Source: Streptomyces griseoincarnatus
GTDB taxonomy: Bacteria > Actinomycetota > Actinomycetes > Streptomycetales > Streptomycetaceae
Assembly (NCBI GenBank): GCA_014649575.1
Contig: BMTH01000024.1
Coordinates: 1-59,134, forward strand
Reading direction: 5' to 3'
Length of the DNA: 59,134 nucleotides
Under the pieces are notes generated by a model. It saw only the letters and a list, made by a program, of their open reading frames with translations. It did not search any database and had not been told where the DNA came from. The translations under genes were made by a program, and so were the position numbers. Below are positions 32,976-44,607 of this stretch, in pieces; within the stretch, counting starts at the first letter, position 1; each line of letters begins with the position of its first letter.

Positions 32976-35900
32976 TTGGCCGCCTCGCGCAACGCCTCGA
33001 CCGCGAATACGAACAACGGCGCCAGCACCGCCCCGCTGCGCATCTCCTTTGCAAAGATCAAGGAGCCCCTCGAGGTTCCGAACCTTCTCGCGCTGCAGAC
33101 CGAGAGCTTTGACTGGCTGCTCGGCAACGACGCGTGGAAGGCTCGCGTCGAGGAGGCTCTCGAGAACGGGCACGACGTCCCCACCAAGTCCGGTCTGGAG
33201 GAGATCTTCGAAGAGATCTCCCCGATCGAGGACTTCTCCGGGTCGATGTCGCTGACCTTCCGCGACCACCGCTTCGAGCCGCCGAAGAACTCCATCGACG
33301 AGTGCAAGGAGCGCGACTTCACGTACGCCGCCCCGCTCTTCGTCACGGCCGAGTTCACCAACAACGAGACCGGCGAGATCAAGTCCCAGACCGTCTTCAT
33401 GGGCGACTTCCCGCTCATGACGAACAAGGGCACCTTCGTCATCAACGGCACCGAGCGTGTCGTGGTGTCCCAGCTGGTGCGCTCGCCCGGCGTCTACTTC
33501 GACTCCTCCATCGACAAGACGTCCGACAAGGACATCTTCTCCGCCAAGATCATCCCGTCCCGGGGCGCCTGGCTGGAGATGGAGATCGACAAGCGCGACA
33601 TGGTCGGTGTGCGCATCGACCGCAAGCGCAAGCAGTCCGTCACCGTCCTCCTGAAGGCGCTCGGCTGGACCACCGAGCAGATCCTCGAGGAGTTCGGCGA
33701 GTACGAGTCCATGCGCGCCACCCTGGAGAAGGACCACACCCAGGGCCAGGACGACGCGCTGCTCGACATCTACCGCAAGCTGCGTCCGGGCGAGCCCCCC
33801 ACGCGTGAGGCCGCGCAGACGCTGCTCGAGAACCTCTACTTCAACCCCAAGCGCTACGACCTCGCCAAGGTCGGCCGCTACAAGGTGAACAAGAAGCTCG
33901 GCGGGGACGAGCCGCTGGACGCCGGCGTGCTCACCACCGACGACATCATCGCCACCATCAAGTACCTGGTGAAGCTGCACGCCGGTGAGACCGAGACGGT
34001 CGGCGAGTCGGGCCGCTCGATCATCGTCGAGACCGACGACATCGACCACTTCGGCAACCGCCGCATCCGCAACGTCGGCGAGCTGATCCAGAACCAGGTC
34101 CGTACGGGTCTCGCCCGTATGGAGCGCGTCGTGCGCGAGCGCATGACCACCCAGGACGTCGAGGCGATCACGCCGCAGACCCTGATCAACATCCGGCCGG
34201 TCGTCGCCTCCATCAAGGAGTTCTTCGGCACCAGCCAGCTGTCCCAGTTCATGGACCAGAACAACCCGCTGTCGGGGCTGACGCACAAGCGTCGTCTGAA
34301 CGCCCTCGGCCCGGGTGGTCTCTCCCGTGAGCGGGCCGGCTTCGAGGTCCGTGACGTGCACCCCTCGCACTACGGCCGCATGTGCCCGATCGAGACGCCC
34401 GAAGGCCCGAACATCGGTCTGATCGGTTCGCTCGCCTCCTACGGGCGGATCAACCCGTTCGGCTTCATCGAGACGCCGTACCGCAAGGTCGTCGACGGCC
34501 AGGTCACCGACGAGGTCGACTACCTGACCGCCGACGAGGAGGACCGCTTCGTCATCGCCCAGGCGAACGCGCCGCTCGGCGACGACATGCGCTTCGTCGA
34601 GAACCGCATCCTGGTCCGCCGCCGCGGCGGCGAGGTCGACTACGTCCCCGGCGACGAGGTCGACTACATGGACGTCTCGCCGCGCCAGATGGTGTCGGTC
34701 GCGACCGCCATGATCCCGTTCCTCGAGCACGACGACGCCAACCGTGCCCTCATGGGCGCGAACATGATGCGTCAGGCCGTGCCGCTGATCAAGTCCGAGT
34801 CCCCGCTCGTCGGCACCGGCATGGAGTACCGCTCCGCCGTCGACGCCGGCGACGTGGTCAAGGCGGAGAAGGCGGGTGTGGTCCAGGAGGTCTCCGCGGA
34901 CTACATCACCACGGCCAACGACGACGGCACGTACATCACGTACCGCCTGGCCAAGTTCTCCCGCTCCAACCAGGGCACCTCGGTCAACCAGAAGGTCATC
35001 GTCGCCGAGGGCGACCGGATCATCGAGGGCCAGGTCCTCGCCGACGGTCCGGCCACCCAGAACGGCGAGATGGCGCTCGGCAAGAACCTGCTCGTGGCGT
35101 TCATGCCGTGGGAGGGTCACAACTACGAGGACGCGATCATCCTGTCGCAGCGCCTCGTGCAGGACGACGTCCTCTCCTCGATCCACATCGAGGAGCACGA
35201 GGTCGACGCCCGTGACACCAAGCTCGGCCCCGAGGAGATCACCCGGGACATCCCGAACGTCTCCGAGGAGGTCCTCGCCGACCTCGACGAGCGCGGCATC
35301 ATCCGCATCGGCGCCGAGGTCATCGCCGGCGACATCCTCGTCGGCAAGGTGACCCCGAAGGGTGAGACCGAGCTGACCCCCGAGGAGCGCCTGCTGCGCG
35401 CGATCTTCGGTGAGAAGGCCCGTGAGGTCCGTGACACCTCGCTGAAGGTGCCGCACGGCGAGACCGGCAAGGTCATCGGCGTCCGCGTCTTCGACCGCGA
35501 GGAGGGCGACGAGCTTCCCCCCGGTGTGAACCAGCTGGTGCGCGTCTACGTCGCGCAGAAGCGCAAGATCACCGACGGTGACAAGCTCGCCGGCCGCCAC
35601 GGCAACAAGGGCGTCATCTCCAAGATCCTGCCCATCGAGGACATGCCGTTCCTCGAGGACGGGACCCCGGTCGACATCATCCTCAACCCGCTCGGTGTGC
35701 CGTCCCGAATGAACCCGGGACAGGTTCTGGAGATCCACCTCGGCTGGCTCGCCAGCCAGGGCTGGGACGTCTCCGGCCTCGCCGACGAGTGGGCGCAGCG
35801 CCTGCAGGCGATCGGCGCGGACCGCGTGGAGCCCCGTACCAACGTGGCCACCCCGGTCTTCGACGGCGCCCGCGAGGACGAGCTCGCCGGTCTGCTGGAG

Positions 35901-36461
35901 CACACCGTCCCGAACCGCGACGGCGACCGCATGGTCCTGCCGTCCGGCAAGGCGCGGCTGTTCGACGGCCGCTCGGGTGAGCCGTTCCCGGACCCGATCT
36001 CGGTCGGCTACATGTACATCCTGAAGCTGCACCACCTGGTCGACGACAAGCTGCACGCCCGCTCGACCGGTCCGTACTCCATGATCACCCAGCAGCCGCT
36101 GGGCGGTAAGGCTCAGTTCGGTGGCCAGCGGTTCGGCGAGATGGAGGTGTGGGCACTCGAGGCGTACGGCGCCGCCTACGCGCTCCAGGAGCTGCTGACC
36201 ATCAAGTCCGACGACGTCACCGGCCGCGTGAAGGTCTACGAGGCCATCGTCAAGGGCGAGAACATCCCCGAGCCCGGCATCCCCGAGTCCTTCAAGGTGC
36301 TCATCAAGGAGATGCAGTCCCTGTGCCTGAACGTGGAGGTGCTGTCCAGCGACGGTATGTCCATCGAGATGCGCGACACCGACGAGGACGTCTTCCGCGC
36401 TGCGGAGGAGCTCGGCATCGACCTGTCCCGGCGCGAGCCGAGCAGCGTCGAAGAGGTCTGA
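32976..36461 (+). CDS. rpoB: DNA-directed RNA polymerase subunit beta
   Basis: Catalytic beta subunit, 1161 residues from a TTG start at 32976, which gives the standard Streptomyces N-terminus AASRNASTANTNN and is preceded by GGAAGGA. An upstream in-frame GTG (32946) would add ten unconserved residues. The rifampicin pocket reads FFGTSQLSQFMDQNNPLSGLTHKRRL and LGPGGLSRERAGFEVRDVHPSHYGR, the wild-type sensitive form at the usual mutation sites. The C-terminus has MYILKLHHLVDDKLHARSTGPYS. Cotranscribed with rpoC 95 bp downstream. Confidence 0.97.
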   Translation: MAASRNASTANTNNGASTAPLRISFAKIKEPLEVPNLLALQTESFDWLLGNDAWKARVEEALENGHDVPTKSGLEEIFEEISPIEDFSGSMSLTFRDHRFEPPKNSIDECKERDFTYAAPLFVTAEFTNNETGEIKSQTVFMGDFPLMTNKGTFVINGTERVVVSQLVRSPGVYFDSSIDKTSDKDIFSAKIIPSRGAWLEMEIDKRDMVGVRIDRKRKQSVTVLLKALGWTTEQILEEFGEYESMRATLEKDHTQGQDDALLDIYRKLRPGEPPTREAAQTLLENLYFNPKRYDLAKVGRYKVNKKLGGDEPLDAGVLTTDDIIATIKYLVKLHAGETETVGESGRSIIVETDDIDHFGNRRIRNVGELIQNQVRTGLARMERVVRERMTTQDVEAITPQTLINIRPVVASIKEFFGTSQLSQFMDQNNPLSGLTHKRRLNALGPGGLSRERAGFEVRDVHPSHYGRMCPIETPEGPNIGLIGSLASYGRINPFGFIETPYRKVVDGQVTDEVDYLTADEEDRFVIAQANAPLGDDMRFVENRILVRRRGGEVDYVPGDEVDYMDVSPRQMVSVATAMIPFLEHDDANRALMGANMMRQAVPLIKSESPLVGTGMEYRSAVDAGDVVKAEKAGVVQEVSADYITTANDDGTYITYRLAKFSRSNQGTSVNQKVIVAEGDRIIEGQVLADGPATQNGEMALGKNLLVAFMPWEGHNYEDAIILSQRLVQDDVLSSIHIEEHEVDARDTKLGPEEITRDIPNVSEEVLADLDERGIIRIGAEVIAGDILVGKVTPKGETELTPEERLLRAIFGEKAREVRDTSLKVPHGETGKVIGVRVFDREEGDELPPGVNQLVRVYVAQKRKITDGDKLAGRHGNKGVISKILPIEDMPFLEDGTPVDIILNPLGVPSRMNPGQVLEIHLGWLASQGWDVSGLADEWAQRLQAIGADRVEPRTNVATPVFDGAREDELAGLLEHTVPNRDGDRMVLPSGKARLFDGRSGEPFPDPISVGYMYILKLHHLVDDKLHARSTGPYSMITQQPLGGKAQFGGQRFGEMEVWALEAYGAAYALQELLTIKSDDVTGRVKVYEAIVKGENIPEPGIPESFKVLIKEMQSLCLNVEVLSSDGMSIEMRDTDEDVFRAAEELGIDLSRREPSSVEEV

Positions 36462-36556
36462 CGGGAGTGGGGCGGCCCGGTGAACCCCTGGCCGCCCGCC
36501 CCAGGACCCCCGTATCAGACCCAAAGACTTACGACCCTGAGAGGGATTGACGCATA

Positions 36557-40468
<3,912 letters not shown>

Positions 40469-40482
40469 GCGAGTCGCCTGAA

Positions 40483-40522
40483 CCGAAGGGCGGTCACTCC
40501 GTACGGGGTGGCCGCCCTTCGG
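40483..40522 (+). terminator. Terminator after rpoC
   Basis: CCGAAGGGCGGTCACTCC and GGGGTGGCCGCCCTTCGG pair over 18 positions with a GTAC loop (two or so wobble or mismatched pairs). Confidence 0.75.
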
Positions 40523-40651
40523 CGTGTGCGCCTGCGGGGGCGTCCGTGCGCGCCCGCGGGCGCGTTCGTGGAACCGCACGCCCGTGCGCTGCGTTCCAGT
40601 GGGTGAAACGCTCATACTGGGACTGTCCGTCCCGGCCCTGGGGAGGCAGCC

Positions 40652-41182
40652 GTGTCGTATCCGACTCCGTGGCAGGGTCCCTCGCTGCCGGGGCCCGGCG
40701 CACCGTCGATGCTGGCCTCCCACGCGGACCGCGAGCGCGCGGTGGACGTGCTGCGCGCGGGGTACGGGGAGGGCCGCCTGGACCACCCGGAGTTCGAGAA
40801 GCGGGTGGCGCGCGCCTACTCGGCCCGGACCGTGGGGGAGCTGTCCCTCCTGGTGGCCGACCTGCCGCAGGGCCCTGCGCCCCAGCCGATGACACCCCAC
40901 GGCCCGGTCCCGCCGGCCTTCCTGCCCCGCCCGCAGCCCCGCACCAACGGCAAGGCGCTGGCGTCCATGGTGTGCGGGGTGCTGTGCGTGGCCACCGGCG
41001 GCCTCACCGGCCTCCCGGCCGTGATCCTCGGGCACATGGCCCAGTCGGAGATACGCCGCACCGGCGAGGCGGGCGACGGCATGGCCCTGACGGGGCTGGT
41101 GCTGGGATGGCTGTCGGTGGCGGGGTGGCTGGTCTTCCTGGGGCTGTTCGGGCTGCTGGCGGTGTCGGCGACGTCGGGCTGA
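40652..41182 (+). CDS. DUF1707 and DUF4190 membrane protein
   Basis: Protein of 176 residues with two parts. Residues 20-72 form a DUF1707 domain (ASHADRERAVDVLRAGYGEGRLDHPEFEKRVARAYSARTVGELSLLVADLP, read in pieces), a small helical unit common in actinobacterial surface and regulatory proteins. Residues 98-172 form a DUF4190-like region with two membrane helices. The role is unknown. GTG start at 40652. It converges with the M48 protease gene, 12 bp apart, and marks the left edge of the accessory block at 41.2-48.8 kb. Confidence 0.8.
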   Translation: MSYPTPWQGPSLPGPGAPSMLASHADRERAVDVLRAGYGEGRLDHPEFEKRVARAYSARTVGELSLLVADLPQGPAPQPMTPHGPVPPAFLPRPQPRTNGKALASMVCGVLCVATGGLTGLPAVILGHMAQSEIRRTGEAGDGMALTGLVLGWLSVAGWLVFLGLFGLLAVSATSG

Positions 41183-41194
41183 GCCGCCTCGGCC

Positions 41195-42556
41195 TCAGCG
41201 TGCCGGCTGGAGGTACTCCTGAAGGTGGTGCAGCCGGGTGTGGTAGTCCGGGTGCGAGGACAGCAGCCTGCTCGCGGCCGTTTCCTTAGGCTGCGCGCCG
41301 CCGCCCTGCCCGGCCGCGGCGAGCCGCTCCTGCTCCTGCTCCTGCTGGTGCAGCTTCTCCAGCACGGCAGCCAGCATCGGCGCGAATCCGAGCGCCGCCG
41401 CGTGCCGGTCGGCCCGCAGTTCGGAGCGGCGGCCGACGGCGGCGAGGGCGTACGGCATGCCCAGGAGCAGCAGCGGCAGGCCGTACAGGGTGCTGATGGT
41501 GGCGAAGGCGATGCCGCCGACGCAGAGGCCGAAGAAGGCCACGCCGATGCAGGAGAACGCCCGCGACACATGGAACAGGAAGCCGGTGACGGCACGCAGC
41601 AGTCGCCAGGCGATCCGGCCGGGCAGCGCGTACCAGTGGCCGAGCAGCCCGGACCAGGCGTGCCCGCCGACGTGGTGGCCCAGCTCGTGGGCCATGACGG
41701 CGGCCAGCTCGCCGTTGGGCAACCGGTTCAGGGCGAAGCTGGTCACGCCCACGATGTGGCCGGCCGCGGCGACCGCGTTGAGGCTGTCGCTGTCCTCGAC
41801 CCACAGCTCGTAGGCGCGGCCCTCGACGCCGGCGCGGGCGGTGACCTCGCGCCAGACCGGTTCGAGTGTGGCCCGTTCCTGCGGAGTGGGGTAGCGCAGA
41901 CGGAGCAGATGGCGCGCGAGGGCGCTTTCGGTGGGCCGGTGGAACACGAGTGCGCCGCTGGCCAGCCAGGCGAGTATCACCAGCAGGCCGAGATCACCGA
42001 GGACCAACGAGACCAGGGCGACGACGACCAGGCTGCACAGGAAGTTCGGCAGATGCAGGAGCAGGTTGCCGAAGGCGGTGGCGTCGGTGTGCCGCTGCCG
42101 GCTGGAGACGTGGACGCGCCCGCGGTGGGCGGTGTCGATGTGATGCGGGTGGAGCGGGGAGCCGGGCGGCGGGACGGCGGAGGCCTGCGGGTACGGGGGC
42201 GGCGGGGCCGCAGCCGCGTGAGGGTACGGAGGCTGGGGCTGAGGGGTTGAGGGGTGGTGCGGGGCGGGGCCGGCCGTGGGGTACTGCGGGGGCTGCGGGC
42301 CCGTCGGGTACGCGGGCGGCTGTGCGGCGGCCGTGGGGTACTGCGGGGACTGCGGGCCCGTCGGGTACGGGGGCGGCTGTGCGGCGGCCGTGGGGTGTTG
42401 CGGGGGCTGCGGGTACGGCGGTTCCTGCGGCGGGATGTGCGGCTGCCGCGGCCCGGGTACGGGCGGGCGGGCCGACGGAACCTGGGCCGCATCAAGGTGC
42501 GCGGGCCCGCCCGTCGGCTCGGGGTACTCCGGCGGGATCGACGGTGGCTGGGTCAT
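41195..42556 (-). CDS. M48 family metalloprotease with proline-rich N-terminus
   Basis: Protein of 453 residues. Residues 1-135 are Pro/Gln/Tyr-rich and repetitive. Two membrane helices follow (about 170-205), then an M48 protease domain with HELGHH at 290-295, a membrane hairpin (about 315-365) and the third zinc ligand Glu379 in SELRADRHAAALG. The C-terminal LLSSHPDYHTRLHHLQEYL is typical of M48 proteases. It could clip a membrane partner or act as a toxic effector. ATG at 42556 behind GAAGGAAG. Last gene of the leftward five-gene operon, 44 bp after the PycTM-like gene. Confidence 0.82.
   Translation of the reverse strand: MTQPPSIPPEYPEPTGGPAHLDAAQVPSARPPVPGPRQPHIPPQEPPYPQPPQHPTAAAQPPPYPTGPQSPQYPTAAAQPPAYPTGPQPPQYPTAGPAPHHPSTPQPQPPYPHAAAAPPPPYPQASAVPPPGSPLHPHHIDTAHRGRVHVSSRQRHTDATAFGNLLLHLPNFLCSLVVVALVSLVLGDLGLLVILAWLASGALVFHRPTESALARHLLRLRYPTPQERATLEPVWREVTARAGVEGRAYELWVEDSDSLNAVAAAGHIVGVTSFALNRLPNGELAAVMAHELGHHVGGHAWSGLLGHWYALPGRIAWRLLRAVTGFLFHVSRAFSCIGVAFFGLCVGGIAFATISTLYGLPLLLLGMPYALAAVGRRSELRADRHAAALGFAPMLAAVLEKLHQQEQEQERLAAAGQGGGAQPKETAASRLLSSHPDYHTRLHHLQEYLQPAR
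42276..42413. repeat. 57-bp tandem repeat in the protease gene
   Basis: Units begin at 42276, 42333 and 42390 (last one partial), near-identical, encoding a 19-residue Pro/Gln/Tyr repeat of the type PTAAAQPPxYPTGPQxPQY. In frame, so copy number may vary without breaking the gene. Confidence 0.85.
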
Positions 42557-42600
42557 GGTGCTTCCTTCAGTTGACGTGCGGGTGCGGCCGCTTGCGTGGG

Positions 42601-43137
42601 TCAGCCGATCAGCAGGGAGGCCGGCAGCAGGAGCGTGCCGGTGCAGAAGGTGATCAGGCCGGCGCGGATCCACTGGTGCTTGCGCCAGGCGATCCGGCTC
42701 GTCTCGGTGAGCGCCGTCGTCAGGGCGGCCAAGGGGTCGGCCTCGGTGTCGGCGAGCGCGGTGTCCAGCCGGCCCGCCTCCACGGCCCGCCGAATGTCGC
42801 CGAAGTACGACAAGGGCTGCCCCGGCGCCCAGCTCCCGCTGCGGTAGCGGGGCAGGACGGCGAGGAGCAGCGCCGGCAGGGACAGGGCGAGGGCCAGGGT
42901 CCCGGCCCACCACACCACGGCCCCGACGGCGGACAGCGCGTCCGGTGACCAGTCCCGCCCGGCGAGCAGCCCGCTGAACACGCCCGCGGTGATGCCGAGC
43001 GCGGCGACCAGGACGGCCGCCTTGCTGTCGGCGCGGGCGATCTCGGTCCGCAGGTCCGCGAGCAGGCGTTCGCACACCTGGGCGCGGGCGGGGGAAGGGG
43101 GCGCGTGGGAGGCGGCGTCCGGTGCGACGGCCGTCAT
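42601..43137 (-). CDS. PycTM-like membrane effector (Pycsar effector family)
   Basis: Membrane protein of 178 residues. A conserved cytoplasmic helix LLADLRTEIARADSKAAVLVA leads into the first membrane segment (about 41-60); two more follow at about 68-95 and 157-177. The R-A-D-S-K-A signature at the membrane entry is what I recall for the Pycsar effector family PF18967, whose members disrupt the membrane when they sense cyclic CMP or UMP made by a partner cyclase. A cyclase gene lies in the same operon. The ATG at 43137 overlaps the SPFH-like stop by 4 nt. Other hydrophobic three-helix families cannot be excluded without a profile search. Confidence 0.65.
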   Translation of the reverse strand: MTAVAPDAASHAPPSPARAQVCERLLADLRTEIARADSKAAVLVAALGITAGVFSGLLAGRDWSPDALSAVGAVVWWAGTLALALSLPALLLAVLPRYRSGSWAPGQPLSYFGDIRRAVEAGRLDTALADTEADPLAALTTALTETSRIAWRKHQWIRAGLITFCTGTLLLPASLLIG

Positions 43138-44573
43138 GACTCCGTCTCCCTCTCCGTGGGCGCTGTCGGGTCGGGTGTGGCGGGCGGTTGGGGCGGAGGC
43201 GCGGTCGGCGTGGTGCCGTAGCCCGGGGGCGGCTGCCAGGCCGGAGTCGTCGGGGGCGGCGGGTACGCCCCGCCCGTGGGCGCGGGTGATGCCGGCGGGG
43301 TGTACGGGCCGGGCGGCGGCGTCTGAGGTGGGCCGGGCGGCGAGGTGTACGCCGCGCCGGACGACGGGGGGAAGGCCGTGGGCGGAGGCGGAGGTGCGGA
43401 CGGCGTGTCGGGTGCACCGGGCGATGCGGGAGGTGCCGTGGGCGGGGTGCCGTCCGTCCCGGCACCGTCCGGCGACGGCAGCAGCGGCGGGTTCTGCGGT
43501 ACCCCGGGCAACCGCTGGTTGAGGATGTCGCTGACGGTGCGCAGCGCGAGCTGCTTGGGCCCCTCCAGCTCGAACTTCTCCGCGCTCTCCCCGCCCAGCA
43601 GCTCCTTCACCAGTTCCATCTGTGCCTGGATCATGCGGAGCTGGTCCTCGCGCAGGCTGCTCATCACCAGGCGCGAGTCCTCCGGGTGCTGCGCCAGGTG
43701 CAGTGCCCAGGCCTGCACCCCGCCCTGCGAGAGATGCCACTGATAGAACTCGATCTTCTTGGCCTCGATCTGCTGCATCTCCAGCATCTGCTCCCCCTGG
43801 AGCATCGCCTGTTCGTGCTGCCATCGGTGCTGCTGCATGGCCAGCTCCTGCAGCTGACGGCCGTATTCCAGGGACCGCGCGGACTGGAGCGCGTCCTGCT
43901 GCCGTTGGCGTTCGTCCATCGCGACGTCGACCCGCATGCCCTCCTGCGCCGCGTGGACCTGCTCCTGCGCCGAGTGGCCGATCTGCTGGATCCTCCGCTG
44001 GTGGTCGATGTTCGCCTGGTCCCGGCGCAGCCGGAGCGTCCACGTCACCTGGAGCCCCGCGGGCGCGCCCAGCGGACCGACGACGGTGACGGCGTTCAGC
44101 AGTTCCCGCTCGGCCCGCGCGCTGTCCTCGACGGCGAAGCGGCGGGTCACCGGGCGGGCCGCCTGCTGGAGTTCGCCGACGAGCAGCGCGGGCACGTCCC
44201 GGACGCCGCAGGCCACGAACCGCGCCGGGTCCAGCACCTGCCAGGTGACGTCCACCTCGGCGGTGAACTCGAAGGCGTCGTTGTCGCTGGGCAGGGTGAG
44301 CGTCTCGGTGAACGGGTGGACGCCCATGTCCACCTCGTACACGGCGGTGTAGCGGCGGGCGGCGATCTCACCGCGGCTGGGCCGGGCCGGCGGCGGATAG
44401 GCCTCGTAACCGCCCTTCGGGGTGGAGAAGACCAGGGCGTGGTCGATGCGGACCACGTGCTTCAGGGACAGCTCGAAGCGGGACAGCTGTCTGACGGTGA
44501 GCACCGGGTCGATCAGCCGGGTGTGCCGGTCGGCAGGCTGCTGCCACTCGGGCGGACGGTGGAAGGAAGGCAT
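43134..44573 (-). CDS. SPFH/band 7-like protein with coiled coil and proline-rich tail
   Basis: Protein of 479 residues without a signal peptide. Residues 60-185 resemble an SPFH (prohibitin homology) domain: FTETLTLPSDNDAFEFTAEVDVTWQVLDPARF and LQQAARPVTRRFAVEDSARAERELLNAV. Residues 190-285 are a Gln/Glu/Arg-rich coiled coil (AMDERQRQQDALQSARSLEYGRQLQELAMQQHRWQHEQ in pieces). Residues 375-479 are Pro/Thr-rich and probably disordered. SPFH proteins oligomerise and organise membrane assemblies; here it may scaffold the system. It overlaps the PycTM-like gene and lies 34 bp after the NTPase gene. The domain call is by pattern only. Confidence 0.6.
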   Translation of the reverse strand: MPSFHRPPEWQQPADRHTRLIDPVLTVRQLSRFELSLKHVVRIDHALVFSTPKGGYEAYPPPARPSRGEIAARRYTAVYEVDMGVHPFTETLTLPSDNDAFEFTAEVDVTWQVLDPARFVACGVRDVPALLVGELQQAARPVTRRFAVEDSARAERELLNAVTVVGPLGAPAGLQVTWTLRLRRDQANIDHQRRIQQIGHSAQEQVHAAQEGMRVDVAMDERQRQQDALQSARSLEYGRQLQELAMQQHRWQHEQAMLQGEQMLEMQQIEAKKIEFYQWHLSQGGVQAWALHLAQHPEDSRLVMSSLREDQLRMIQAQMELVKELLGGESAEKFELEGPKQLALRTVSDILNQRLPGVPQNPPLLPSPDGAGTDGTPPTAPPASPGAPDTPSAPPPPPTAFPPSSGAAYTSPPGPPQTPPPGPYTPPASPAPTGGAYPPPPTTPAWQPPPGYGTTPTAPPPQPPATPDPTAPTERETES

Positions 44574-44607
44574 GGGGCGGATGTCTTTCGTCGGTGGGGT
44601 CGGGGCG

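Noticed and set aside
42276..42413. Tandem repeat as a minisatellite outside genes
   Set aside because: It lies in frame inside the protease gene and encodes its proline-rich region.
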